Assembly: GCF_938029845.1 (NCBI RefSeq)
Contig: NZ_CALHGG010000163.1
Coordinates: 1-6,676 of the forward strand
Origin: an uncultured Capnocytophaga sp.
GTDB taxonomy: Bacteria > Bacteroidota > Bacteroidia > Flavobacteriales > Flavobacteriaceae
Length of the DNA: 6,676 nucleotides
Direction: 5' to 3'
Position 1 is the first letter of the stretch. Each line of letters opens with the position of its first letter. Position numbers and translations under genes: made by a program. A model generated the notes under the pieces. It did no database searches. It was given only the letters and a program-made list of their open reading frames with translations, and had not been told where the DNA came from. This document shows positions 1 through 6,000 of the stretch, in pieces.

Positions 1-528
1 TATTTCTCTATGAACGAAAAGGATTACCTTTCTTTCCTTGCACAAACTAAAGGGGCTACGACTAAGGAGAAGTTGGCCAATTTTGCCGAAGTATCCCTTG
101 TTCTAGCGAACGGACAGCTGTATGATCACAAGGGGAAGATACAGACCGTTACAGGACAGATAGACCCTACCACAGGATCTATCCAAATCCGTGCGACCTT
201 CCCTAACCCTGATCGCTTGCTTACCAACGGAAATAGTGGTACGATCCTTATCCCTCAGACCTTTGATAAGTCCTTAGTGATTCCTGAAGTAGCAGTGTTC
301 GAACAGCAAGGAAAGATATTTGCCTACAAGGTAGAAGATAATACCATCAAGCAAACCGTGGTAACCCTCAAGAACCGTGCCGATAACTTGGCAGTGGTGG
401 AGACAGGCCTCAAGGCAGGTGATGTAATTATCGTACAAGGACTCAATGGGGTGCGTACGGGTGATAAGGTAACCCCTCAACCTGTTTCTATGGATAGTAT
501 TGTGAAAGCTATTCAACCCATTTTCTAA
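1..528 (+). CDS. RND efflux periplasmic adaptor (AcrA/MexA-type membrane fusion protein), C-terminal part
   Basis: The reading frame is open from the first base (Tyr-Phe-Ser precede the first Met at base 10), so the gene begins left of the window and 175 C-terminal residues are present. Adaptors of this family bridge an inner-membrane RND pump and an outer-membrane channel across the periplasm. What is seen: the YFSMNEKDY segment typical of the adaptor beta-barrel region, then GQIDPTTGSIQIRATFPNP followed by a Gly-rich turn (NGNSGTILIP), which is the classic family signature, and a membrane-proximal domain with VIPEVAVFEQQGKIFAYKV and TGLKAGDVIIVQGLNGVRTGD. The stop TAA shares its last base with the ATG of the next gene. 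No RND pump gene follows, which is unusual for this family. The family assignment is firm; the substrate cannot be read from the sequence. Confidence 0.92.
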   Translation, partial: YFSMNEKDYLSFLAQTKGATTKEKLANFAEVSLVLANGQLYDHKGKIQTVTGQIDPTTGSIQIRATFPNPDRLLTNGNSGTILIPQTFDKSLVIPEVAVFEQQGKIFAYKVEDNTIKQTVVTLKNRADNLAVVETGLKAGDVIIVQGLNGVRTGDKVTPQPVSMDSIVKAIQPIF

Positions 529-1664
529 TGAGCCAATTAGCCAATAATCCAATGAGAAAATTCTTGAAACGAATGGGATATGTCTTTGTGATAATCATAG
601 TATTAGTCGCTTTAGGCTCTTGTGCGATCTTGAATATGTCTGATTTTGGAAAACTACCCGCTGGGGAGCGCCTCGCTCGTATAGAGCAGTCGCCCAACTA
701 TAGGGATGGTCACTTCCAAAACCTATCCGAGACACCCGATCTCACCCCAACAGGGTCTCAGTTTTCGCTCTTTTATAATTACTTTTTCCCCAATGTGGAG
801 GACTTAACCCCTGCGAACCCCCTGCCAGTGGTACAAACGAAGCTCGATACGCTGCCAGACAATACTTGGGTATGGCTCGGACACTCCTCCTACCTAATGC
901 ACATAGAAGGGAAGAAGCTCCTTATAGACCCTGTGTTTCACTCAGCTTCGCCTTTTTCATTCATGGTAAAACCTTTTGACTATGAATATACCTATAGTGA
1001 AAAGGATATGCCGCAAAGGATTGACCTCTTGGTGCTCACCCATGACCATTGGGATCACTTGGACTACAAGACCATGAAGGCACTCAAGGACAGCGTACAA
1101 CAGGTGGTATGCCCCCTCGGGGTAGGTTCCCACTTAGAATATTGGGGTTTTGCTCCGGAGAAGATTACCGAACTGGACTGGCAGGACATCACTCGGGTAG
1201 AGGAGATGACCCTTACTTGCCTTCCTGCACGCCATTTCTCAGGCAGAGGGCTTAGGCGTGCCAAAACTCTTTGGGCGTCCTATATGTTACAGGTAGGAGG
1301 AAGGACGATTTTCATAGGGGGCGACAGTGGTTATGATACGCACTTTGCCCAGATAGGCAAGCAATTCCCCTCTATTGACTTAGCACTGGTGGAAAATGGA
1401 CAATATAGTGAGAATTGGCGCTATATACATACCTTACCTAAATACTTGCCTCAGGTAATGCAGGACTTAGGGGCTAAAACGTATTTTGCGGGGCATAATA
1501 GTAAGTTCAAGCTCGCACAGCACCCATGGTATGAACCCTTGGAAACGGTTGCCAAAATAGCTCAAGAGCATCGCGAATATCATATCATTACCCCGAAAAT
1601 AGGAGAAGTGGTGTATTTGGACAAAGAACAAACTTTTACCCATTGGTGGAGAGAGAGTCATTAG
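528..1664 (+). CDS. Metallo-beta-lactamase-fold hydrolase (NAPE-PLD/UlaG-like), probable lipoprotein
   Basis: The 378-residue protein carries the metal-binding signature HDHWDH at residues 172-177 (HxHxDH). Further likely ligands or active-site residues are His236 in ARHFSGRG, Asp266 in FIGGDSGYD, His301 and His323 in FAGHNS. The strand WLGHSSYLMHIEGKKLLIDP (117-135) is typical of the branch that contains NAPE-phospholipase D and RomA/UlaG-like enzymes, which usually bind two metals and cleave phosphodiester or lactone bonds. Residues 10-32 form a basic stretch, a long hydrophobic core and a lipobox-like Leu-Gly-Ser-Cys (Cys32), so it probably sits on a membrane facing the periplasm. Two starts are possible: ATG at 528, overlapping the adaptor stop as TAATG, or ATG at 552, which gives a shorter, more conventional signal peptide (MRKFLKRM...) and is my preference. 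No Shine-Dalgarno decides it. It may be co-transcribed with the adaptor. Fold and metal site are confident; substrate unknown. Confidence 0.88.
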   Translation: MSQLANNPMRKFLKRMGYVFVIIIVLVALGSCAILNMSDFGKLPAGERLARIEQSPNYRDGHFQNLSETPDLTPTGSQFSLFYNYFFPNVEDLTPANPLPVVQTKLDTLPDNTWVWLGHSSYLMHIEGKKLLIDPVFHSASPFSFMVKPFDYEYTYSEKDMPQRIDLLVLTHDHWDHLDYKTMKALKDSVQQVVCPLGVGSHLEYWGFAPEKITELDWQDITRVEEMTLTCLPARHFSGRGLRRAKTLWASYMLQVGGRTIFIGGDSGYDTHFAQIGKQFPSIDLALVENGQYSENWRYIHTLPKYLPQVMQDLGAKTYFAGHNSKFKLAQHPWYEPLETVAKIAQEHREYHIITPKIGEVVYLDKEQTFTHWWRESH

Positions 1665-1716
1665 CTGTGTTAGATTGGTAATTAATCATTAATTATTATT
1701 GGTATTAATCATTATT

Positions 1717-2370
1717 ATGGATTCTTATAAAACTATTTTTGAAAACAATCGTCAGTGGGTCGAGAAGAAGACGGAAGAAGATAAGGATTTTTTTAAGAAA
1801 CTTGTCAAGGAACAAAACCCTGACTTTCTCTATATTGGTTGTTCGGATAGTCGTGTAACTGCCGAGGAACTGATGGGATTAGGCCCTGGCGATGTCTTTG
1901 TTCATCGCAATATTGCCAATGTAGTCAATACTCTTGATATGAGTTCTACAGCGGTGATACAATACGCTGTGGAGCACCTGCAAGTAAAGCATATCATCGT
2001 ATGTGGGCATTATGATTGCGGAGGGGTAAAAGCCGCCATGCAAGCCAAGGACTTGGGACTACTCAACCCTTGGCTTAGAACCATACGCGATGTGTATCGT
2101 CTACATCAGGATGAGCTCGATAGCATCACCTCTCCTAAGGAACGTTACGACCGTTTGGTAGAGCTCAATGTGGAAGAACAGTGTATCAATGTAGCCAAAA
2201 TGGCCTGCGTACAGGAAGGATACCTCTATCATCAGTATCCTATTGTCCACGGATGGGTGTTTGATATCCGTTCAGGACGCCTGATAGACTTGGAAATAGA
2301 CTTCGTAGAACTGATGAAGCGTATCCAAAGGGTATATGATCTCACCGGAGAAGACTGGAATTATAAGTAG
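1717..2370 (+). CDS. can: Beta-class carbonic anhydrase (clade B, Can-like)
   Basis: This 217-residue cytoplasmic enzyme interconverts CO2 and bicarbonate, supplying bicarbonate to carboxylases in air-level CO2. Zinc ligands and partner residues are all visible: Cys42, Asp44 and Arg46 in GCSDSRV, and His98 and Cys101 in VCGHYDCGG. These positions coincide with those of the E. coli Can enzyme (Cys42, Asp44, His98, Cys101), and the length fits the family. HRNIANVV (63-70) and the C-terminal HGWVFDIRSGRL are also family hallmarks. I chose ATG at 1717: a TTG at 1699 would add six residues (Val-Leu-Ile-Ile-Ile after the start), but the product beginning MDSYKTIF is the normal N-terminus for this family. 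The gene lies 52 nt after the hydrolase in an A+T-rich spacer and 36 nt before the array, so it may have its own promoter. Nothing appears to be missing. Confidence 0.96.
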   Translation: MDSYKTIFENNRQWVEKKTEEDKDFFKKLVKEQNPDFLYIGCSDSRVTAEELMGLGPGDVFVHRNIANVVNTLDMSSTAVIQYAVEHLQVKHIIVCGHYDCGGVKAAMQAKDLGLLNPWLRTIRDVYRLHQDELDSITSPKERYDRLVELNVEEQCINVAKMACVQEGYLYHQYPIVHGWVFDIRSGRLIDLEIDFVELMKRIQRVYDLTGEDWNYK

Positions 2371-2375
2371 GAGTC

Positions 2376-2398
2376 TTGAATTTTCAGTTTTGAATTTT
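2376..2398 (+). repeat. Duplicated TTGAATTTT in the spacer before array gene 1
   Basis: TTGAATTTT occurs at 2376-2384 and again at 2390-2398 in the 36-nt spacer between the carbonic anhydrase and gene 1. It could be a promoter fragment or simple low-complexity spacer; no complete -33/-7 pair can be made from it. Confidence 0.4.
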
Positions 2399-2406
2399 GA
2401 GTTATT

Positions 2407-3234
2407 ATGAAGTTTCTTTTATTTTTTACATTGTTTTCACTGCCCCTAATGGCTCAAGAGGATAAAACTCAAAAGGGAGGCATAAAGGATATAGGGAGAA
2501 TTCCTAACGAGCCCCCTCTTTGTATTATCGATGGGAAGAAATTGAGTAGATGGAGCTTGAAGACTAAAAAGCTACAACCCGATGAGATAGCAGAAATCTT
2601 GCTGTTTTTTAGAGAAGAGGCTAAAAATATCTTTGGTAATAGCGCAAAATATGGAGCGTTATATATCATCACTAAAGACGCCCTTAGCAAGGCTGAAGCT
2701 CTTATAGATATTCCTGCTGAGAGAAAGCTCAACAGAAGAGAGCGGCATTATAGAGAAATTGGAGAATTCTATCAAACGTATCGCCTTATAGTGGTTTCAG
2801 GGAAAGTTACAGACAAAGAAGGGAATCCTCTGGCTAATATCAAAGTGCGTAACAACGATAGGGGGACTCGAACCTTCACCGATAGCATAGGCAATTACAC
2901 TATCAATGCCCACCGCTGGAATGCGATACAAGCTGAAAATATAGAGGATTGTTATCTCGTCGTAAAAGAAGCAAGAGAACAAAGCTATAACTTTGTACAA
3001 CACCCTCCTATTGAAAGCAGCAGCGACCCAAGAGCCTCTACACTTTCTGTATTTGGGTCGCCTTGCGACAAGTTGTTTGTTCTCGACGGAGTGCCTATGA
3101 AAAATAAAAAGAGTTTTCTTACTAAAATAAGAAATAAAAAGATAGAGAAAATAATAGAGTTGGACACACAACAAGCTCCCATATATGGCTCTCTTGGAGC
3201 CTATGGTGTAATCATTGTAAACACTAAAAAATAA
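2407..3234 (+). CDS. Array gene 1: secreted long-form plug/sandwich/plug protein without beta-barrel
   Basis: The protein has 275 residues. Residues 1-16 are a signal peptide cleaved at Met-Ala|Gln, with no lipobox Cys, so the mature protein should be periplasmic or released. Module A (about 37-90) resembles a TonB-receptor plug: PLCIIDGKKL, then IAEILLF, then FGNSAKYGALYIITK. A charged, probably helical linker (107-126) follows. A carboxypeptidase-regulatory-like sandwich spans about 129-187 (VVSGKVTDKEGNPLANIKV ... TDSIGNYTINA). Module B (about 216-275) is a second plug-like unit: CDKLFVLDGVPM ... IYGSLGAYGVIIVNTK. In SusC-like receptors these domains precede a large barrel; here the protein simply ends. 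Its leader (MKFLLFFTLFSLPLMAQ) differs from the leader shared by genes 3-6. Gene 2 starts 5 nt downstream. The gene is real; the function is unknown, and a binding or docking role is inference. Confidence 0.85.
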   Translation: MKFLLFFTLFSLPLMAQEDKTQKGGIKDIGRIPNEPPLCIIDGKKLSRWSLKTKKLQPDEIAEILLFFREEAKNIFGNSAKYGALYIITKDALSKAEALIDIPAERKLNRRERHYREIGEFYQTYRLIVVSGKVTDKEGNPLANIKVRNNDRGTRTFTDSIGNYTINAHRWNAIQAENIEDCYLVVKEAREQSYNFVQHPPIESSSDPRASTLSVFGSPCDKLFVLDGVPMKNKKSFLTKIRNKKIEKIIELDTQQAPIYGSLGAYGVIIVNTKK

Positions 3235-3239
3235 AAGTT

Positions 3240-3794
3240 ATGAACAAACTTGCTATATTTTTATTCTTTTTTACGCTCTCGGCTATGGCGCAAATTACTA
3301 TAACAGGCAAAGTTACCGATTATCAAGGAAAGCCTCTTGCCAATATTACTGTAAATACAGACGTGATAACTTATACCAATCAAGGGCATTACGCAGCTAA
3401 TGAGGTAAAAACTGATGCCAATGGTATGTATAAGATACAAGCAAAACAGTGGGATACAATCTATTTTGACAATATGGGCTGTTATATTGTGTTTAAAGAC
3501 ACACCTCACCAAGTATATAACCATACTATGGACAGACTCTATAGGAATAGTAATATTCATATTGAGTATGCTTATGGTTGTGGAATCCTTTTTATACGTA
3601 ATGATAAGATAGTTGAAGAAAAAGATAGAGAAGCATTCAAAAAAGAACTCCGAAGCGGACAGTTTTACAAGTATTCTGTAATGGAGAAGCAAGAGTTATT
3701 TGAGCAATATGGCTATCTTAGTCAATATGGATTAGTGGCTTATACCAAGGATTACTATAACCAACATAAAAAGAATAAGAGTAAAAAGAAATAA
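3240..3794 (+). CDS. Array gene 2: secreted short-form sandwich plus degenerate plug protein
   Basis: The protein has 184 residues. The leader MNKLAIFLFFFTLSAMAQ is a close relative of the leader of genes 3-6 and is cleaved before Gln18. The sandwich domain begins at once (ITITGKVTDYQGKPLANITV, 19-38) and runs to about residue 86, with an insertion around 43-54 (TYTNQGHYAANE) compared with its paralogues. The family signatures TDANGMYKIQAKQWDTIYF and TPHQ (88-91) follow. The C-terminal module (about 115-170) keeps the plug B outline (GILFIRNDKIV ... YGYLSQYGLVAYTK) and ends in DYYNQHKK plus a lysine-rich tail. Cys81 and Cys114 match the positions of the Cys pair in genes 1 and 4. Gene 1 ends 5 nt before and gene 3 begins 12 nt after, so the three are probably one transcript. 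The function is not recognised. Confidence 0.83.
   Translation: MNKLAIFLFFFTLSAMAQITITGKVTDYQGKPLANITVNTDVITYTNQGHYAANEVKTDANGMYKIQAKQWDTIYFDNMGCYIVFKDTPHQVYNHTMDRLYRNSNIHIEYAYGCGILFIRNDKIVEEKDREAFKKELRSGQFYKYSVMEKQELFEQYGYLSQYGLVAYTKDYYNQHKKNKSKKK
3741..3768 (+). repeat. Short-form 3' tail repeat, copy in gene 2
   Basis: This 28-nt block encodes the Tyr-Thr-Lys-Asp-Tyr-Tyr-Asn-Gln-His tail. It matches the gene 3 copy at 24 and the gene 6 copy at 25 of 28 positions by eye. Confidence 0.7.
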
Positions 3795-3806
3795 AATATT
3801 TTTGAT

Positions 3807-3860
3807 ATGACCCGACTTACTATATTTCTATTCTTTTTTACGCTTTCCACTATGGCGCAA
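3807..3860 (+). repeat. Shared leader repeat, copy in gene 3
   Basis: This is the 54-nt signal-peptide block (18 codons) used here as reference. The other copies differ from it at one to three positions, all synonymous. Similarity to gene 6 continues for about 30 nt past the block, into the start of the sandwich domain. Confidence 0.9.
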
Positions 3861-4352
3861 ATTACCATATCAGGAAGGGTTTTTGATGAGAAAAAGAAAC
3901 CTTATGTTGATTTTCCGGTTACCAATGGAAGAGATACGGTGCGAACCGATAGTGAGGGCAGGTATAAAATAGAAGCCAAACTATGGGATGTCATTTATTT
4001 TTATAGATTGGATCGAAAGTTTCGCTCTTATGAAATCGCCACACCTCACTATGTACTGACGGAAACACCTCATCAAAGTTATGATGCATTTGTACATTCT
4101 ATTGATTTTTTTAAGTGTGATAGAGGTAGGAAAAAACCAGATATGCTTTTTGTGCTCGATGGAGTGCCTATAGAGAAAAAAGATAAGGAATCCTTTAAAG
4201 AAAGACTCAGAAACGGAGAGTTTTTTCAGTATTCACTAAAGAAAAACGCTTTCTTTTCGAGCAGAATTAGCAACTATTACGATTATATTCTATATGTTTA
4301 TACCAAAGATTACTATAATGAGCATATCAAAGATAAAGAGAAAAAGGAATAA
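3807..4352 (+). CDS. Array gene 3: secreted short-form sandwich plus degenerate plug protein
   Basis: The protein has 181 residues with the leader MTRLTIFLFFFTLSTMAQ, identical to that of genes 4, 5 and 6. The sandwich domain starts at residue 19 (ITISGRVFDEKKKPYVDFPV) and continues through RTDSEGRYKIEAKLWDVIYF to about 86; the TPHQSY motif is at 87-92. The C-terminal plug-like module (about 112-166) has a textbook start (MLFVLDGVPIE) and the short-form motif SFKERLRNGEFFQYSL, but the usual YGxxGxxG turn is replaced by SSRISNYYDY before YVYTKDYYNEHIK. Its closest relative in the window is gene 6. It is the last gene of the first block: a 141-nt spacer follows. A TATTTTTG sequence at 3797-3804 matches the Bacteroidota -7 consensus, but no -33 TTG stands at a suitable distance. 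The function is unknown. Confidence 0.83.
   Translation: MTRLTIFLFFFTLSTMAQITISGRVFDEKKKPYVDFPVTNGRDTVRTDSEGRYKIEAKLWDVIYFYRLDRKFRSYEIATPHYVLTETPHQSYDAFVHSIDFFKCDRGRKKPDMLFVLDGVPIEKKDKESFKERLRNGEFFQYSLKKNAFFSSRISNYYDYILYVYTKDYYNEHIKDKEKKE
4299..4326 (+). repeat. Short-form 3' tail repeat, copy in gene 3
   Basis: This is the same 28-nt tail block, here encoding TKDYYNEH. Its differences from gene 2 cluster in the Asn-Glu codons. Confidence 0.7.
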
Positions 4353-4364
4353 ATACATTTTTCT

Positions 4365-4383
4365 ACGTATCGTTGAACTTTGA
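4365..4383 (+). repeat. 19-bp direct repeat, left copy
   Basis: The sequence acgtatcgttgaactttga recurs 86 bp downstream with one mismatch. It lies 12 nt after the gene 3 stop and is a candidate operator or the footprint of a local duplication. Confidence 0.75.
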
Positions 4384-4450
4384 TTTCTGTGCTGTTTTGT
4401 ATTTTCTACGGTATGTAGATTTCTGAAAAAAGATACTTTTCGTTAAATAA

Positions 4451-4469
4451 ACGTATCGTTGAACATTGA
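4451..4469 (+). repeat. 19-bp direct repeat, right copy
   Basis: The sequence acgtatcgttgaacattga differs from the left copy at one base (t to a). It ends 24 nt before the gene 4 start codon, with an A-rich stretch between. Confidence 0.75.
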
Positions 4470-4493
4470 AAAAAACAAAAATTTCCATAAGCT

Positions 4494-4547
4494 ATGACTC
4501 GACTTACTATATTTTTATTCTTTTTTACGCTTTCCACTATGGCACAA
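4494..4547 (+). repeat. Shared leader repeat, copy in gene 4
   Basis: There are three differences from the gene 3 copy (ACC to ACT, CTA to TTA, GCG to GCA), none changing an amino acid. Similarity continues into the following 14 codons, but only with gene 5. Confidence 0.9.
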
Positions 4548-5438
4548 CAGGTGCAAGATACGCTGGGAAAGGTAAAAACACCTCAAGAGGATTCTAATAT
4601 AAATCCTACTTTAAGGTGTGTTATAGGTGGAAGCCCACAGCCAGTGTTCTTTTTGGATGGGAAAATAGTTGGTAATGCAGGAAATATAGATACAATAAAA
4701 TCGTTTGATCCAGAAAATGTAGCTGCTTTGATAGTTTTTACATCAAAAAATGCAGTAAATCTCTTTGGAAAACAAGCAGTAGGTGGGGCGATATATATAG
4801 TAACAAAACAGACATATAAGAAAGTGCAGGAAGTACAGCATAAGAAGTTAGGAAAACTGACCCGAGAAGGATACAAATACTACCGAATAGCACAAATATT
4901 GGAAAAATTCAAATTTCCTATAATGATAACAGGTAGGGTTACTGATGATGAAGGTAATCCTATCGCTGGCTGTAAAATAGAAAACAGAGAAAGAGACACT
5001 GAGGTATATACTGATAGCTTGGGAAGATATGAGATAAAAGCTCGCCGATGGGATGCTATACTAAGTGAATGCGTAGGGCAGTGCCGTGTTGTTGTAACCG
5101 ATAGCACAGAACAAACGATGGATTTTGTACGTCCTCCTCTTAAAAAACCTTCTATCAACTATATAACTGCAGGTCTGGTGACAGTAGGAGGTTCGCCTTG
5201 TGATAAGCTTTTTGTCCTTAATGGTAAGCCGATGAAGGATAAAAAGCAATTTCTCAGAAGGATAAAAGACAGTAAGGAGATAAAAGCCCGTGAGATAGCA
5301 CAGCAAGAGGCTATGGCGCTTTATGGAACTCAAGGTCGTTTTGGTATCGTAGCGGTCAGAGATGAGAAAGGGCGAAAACAAGATAAAATCTATACAAGAA
5401 AATTCAAAAGAAAAATGCGAAAAACACAACAACTATGA
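4494..5438 (+). CDS. Array gene 4: secreted long-form plug/sandwich/plug protein with basic tail
   Basis: With 314 residues this is the longest array protein. The shared leader (1-18) is followed by a segment also found in gene 5 (QVQDTLGKVKTPQE, 19-32). Plug module A (about 48-105) reads PQPVFFLDGKIV ... FGKQAVGGAIYIVTK. A helical linker (about 117-140) leads to the sandwich (about 143-200, ITGRVTDDEGNPIAG ... TDSLGRYEIKARRWDAI) and plug module B (about 230-287, GGSPCDKLFVLNGKPM ... LYGTQGRFGIVAV). GGSP stands at the entry of both plug modules, an internal repeat. Cys42, 160, 193, 197 and 236 are present. Gene 1 stops right after module B, but here about 25 extra residues rich in Lys and Arg follow (290-314). 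The TGA stop overlaps the ATG of gene 5 by 4 nt (ATGA), implying translational coupling. The function is unknown. Confidence 0.85.
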   Translation: MTRLTIFLFFFTLSTMAQQVQDTLGKVKTPQEDSNINPTLRCVIGGSPQPVFFLDGKIVGNAGNIDTIKSFDPENVAALIVFTSKNAVNLFGKQAVGGAIYIVTKQTYKKVQEVQHKKLGKLTREGYKYYRIAQILEKFKFPIMITGRVTDDEGNPIAGCKIENRERDTEVYTDSLGRYEIKARRWDAILSECVGQCRVVVTDSTEQTMDFVRPPLKKPSINYITAGLVTVGGSPCDKLFVLNGKPMKDKKQFLRRIKDSKEIKAREIAQQEAMALYGTQGRFGIVAVRDEKGRKQDKIYTRKFKRKMRKTQQL

Positions 5439-5488
5439 CCCGACTTACTATATTTCTATTCTTTTTTACGCTTTCTACTATGGCACAA
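5435..5488 (+). repeat. Shared leader repeat, copy in gene 5
   Basis: There are two synonymous differences from the gene 3 copy (TCC to TCT, GCG to GCA). The bases just upstream (aacaact) are shared with gene 6, so this repeat unit starts before the ATG and supplies the stop codon of gene 4. Confidence 0.9.
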
Positions 5489-5941
5489 CAAGTACAAGAT
5501 ACGCTTGGAAAGATAAAAACACCTGAAGAGGCGACTAATACAGAGATTATTATTGGGCGCCCGAAAAATGCTCTAAAACATTATCCATTGTTTATTGTTG
5601 ATGGGAAAAGATATAAAACAAAAAAACCTGAAAAAGATATAAAGATAGCTACTGAGGATATAGAGAATATGGTTGTTTTCCTTCCTACAGAGTCTAAAAA
5701 ACGCTTTGGTAGGTATGCCAAATATGGAGCCATCTATGTTATCTCTAAGAAAGAATGGCAAAAAGCAATAGAAATATTTGGCAAGAAAGACAAACGAGGA
5801 CTTAAAATAATAAAACGACGATATAAAGAAATCTGGGAAGTGTACCAATTTAACTTAGCTAAACTATCTAAATTGTCTGACCCTTCCAATCAGTTTGACC
5901 CAACCGAAGAACATAACTCGTCAGAGAAGACTAAAAACTAA
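5435..5941 (+). CDS. Array gene 5: secreted plug-module-only protein (truncated long form)
   Basis: The protein has 168 residues. It shares the 18-residue leader with genes 3, 4 and 6, and residues 19-31 (QVQDTLGKIKTPE) are nearly those of gene 4, so the two have a common 5' part. One plug-like module follows (about 51-105): PLFIVDGKRYK ... IENMVVFLP ... FGRYAKYGAIYVISK. A charged linker (119-139, with IIKRRYKEIWEVYQF) aligns with the linkers of genes 1 and 4, and the relation ends exactly where the sandwich should begin; the last 29 residues are a polar Asp/Asn/Ser-rich tail of no recognised type. It looks like a long form that lost its sandwich and module B, although the frame is intact, so it may be functional. 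It starts inside the gene 4 stop and ends 5 nt before gene 6. The function is unknown. Confidence 0.8.
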   Translation: MTRLTIFLFFFTLSTMAQQVQDTLGKIKTPEEATNTEIIIGRPKNALKHYPLFIVDGKRYKTKKPEKDIKIATEDIENMVVFLPTESKKRFGRYAKYGAIYVISKKEWQKAIEIFGKKDKRGLKIIKRRYKEIWEVYQFNLAKLSKLSDPSNQFDPTEEHNSSEKTKN

Positions 5942-5946
5942 CAACT

Positions 5947-6000
5947 ATGACCCGACTTACTATATTTTTATTCTTTTTTACGCTTTCCACTATGGCGCAA
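5947..6000 (+). repeat. Shared leader repeat, copy in gene 6
   Basis: There is a single synonymous difference from the gene 3 copy (CTA to TTA). The short upstream context aacaact matches that of gene 5, whereas the downstream part matches gene 3, so this copy is a mosaic of the two relationships. Confidence 0.9.

Larger units (their letters stand above)
4353..4493 (+). promoter_or_regulatory. 141-nt spacer before gene 4, likely promoter region
   Basis: This is the only sizeable gap inside the array and has no plausible small ORF. It is A+T-rich and holds a duplicated 19-bp element, a repeated GATTTCTG (4382-4389 and 4418-4425), and a short hairpin TCTAC-ggtat-GTAGA (4405-4419). No exact Bacteroidota promoter (TTG, then TAnnTTTG) is visible; the nearest is TTTG at 4396 with TAGATTTC at 4416, which has one mismatch and short 16-nt spacing. 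That a promoter for genes 4-6 lies here is inferred from the gap and the repeats. Confidence 0.4.

Noticed and set aside
1675..1701. Possible promoter for the carbonic anhydrase: TTG at 1675 and TATTATTG at 1694.
   Set aside because: The -7 element has one mismatch to TAnnTTTG and the spacing of 16 nt is shorter than usual; in such A+T-rich DNA this can be chance.
1699..1716. TTG start at 1699 for the carbonic anhydrase.
   Set aside because: The ATG at 1717 gives the standard family N-terminus and zinc-ligand numbering equal to E. coli Can; the extension encodes only A+T-rich spacer residues.
3797..3804. Perfect -7 box TATTTTTG just before gene 3.
   Set aside because: No TTG lies at the needed distance upstream, and the start of transcription would fall at or inside the start codon, so it was not listed as a promoter.
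2797..5432. Long minus-strand frames opposite the array genes.
   Set aside because: They are hydrophobic, Ile/Phe/Tyr/Ser-rich translations of the antisense of clear + strand genes and show no recognisable domain.
3807..6000. Six-T tract in every leader as a phase-variation slippage site.
   Set aside because: Six bases is short for slippage, the tract has the same length in genes 2 to 6, and all frames are intact; Phe codons explain it.
3807..6000. Leader repeats as a CRISPR-like array.
   Set aside because: The repeats are coding, lie hundreds of bases apart and are separated by whole genes of differing length.
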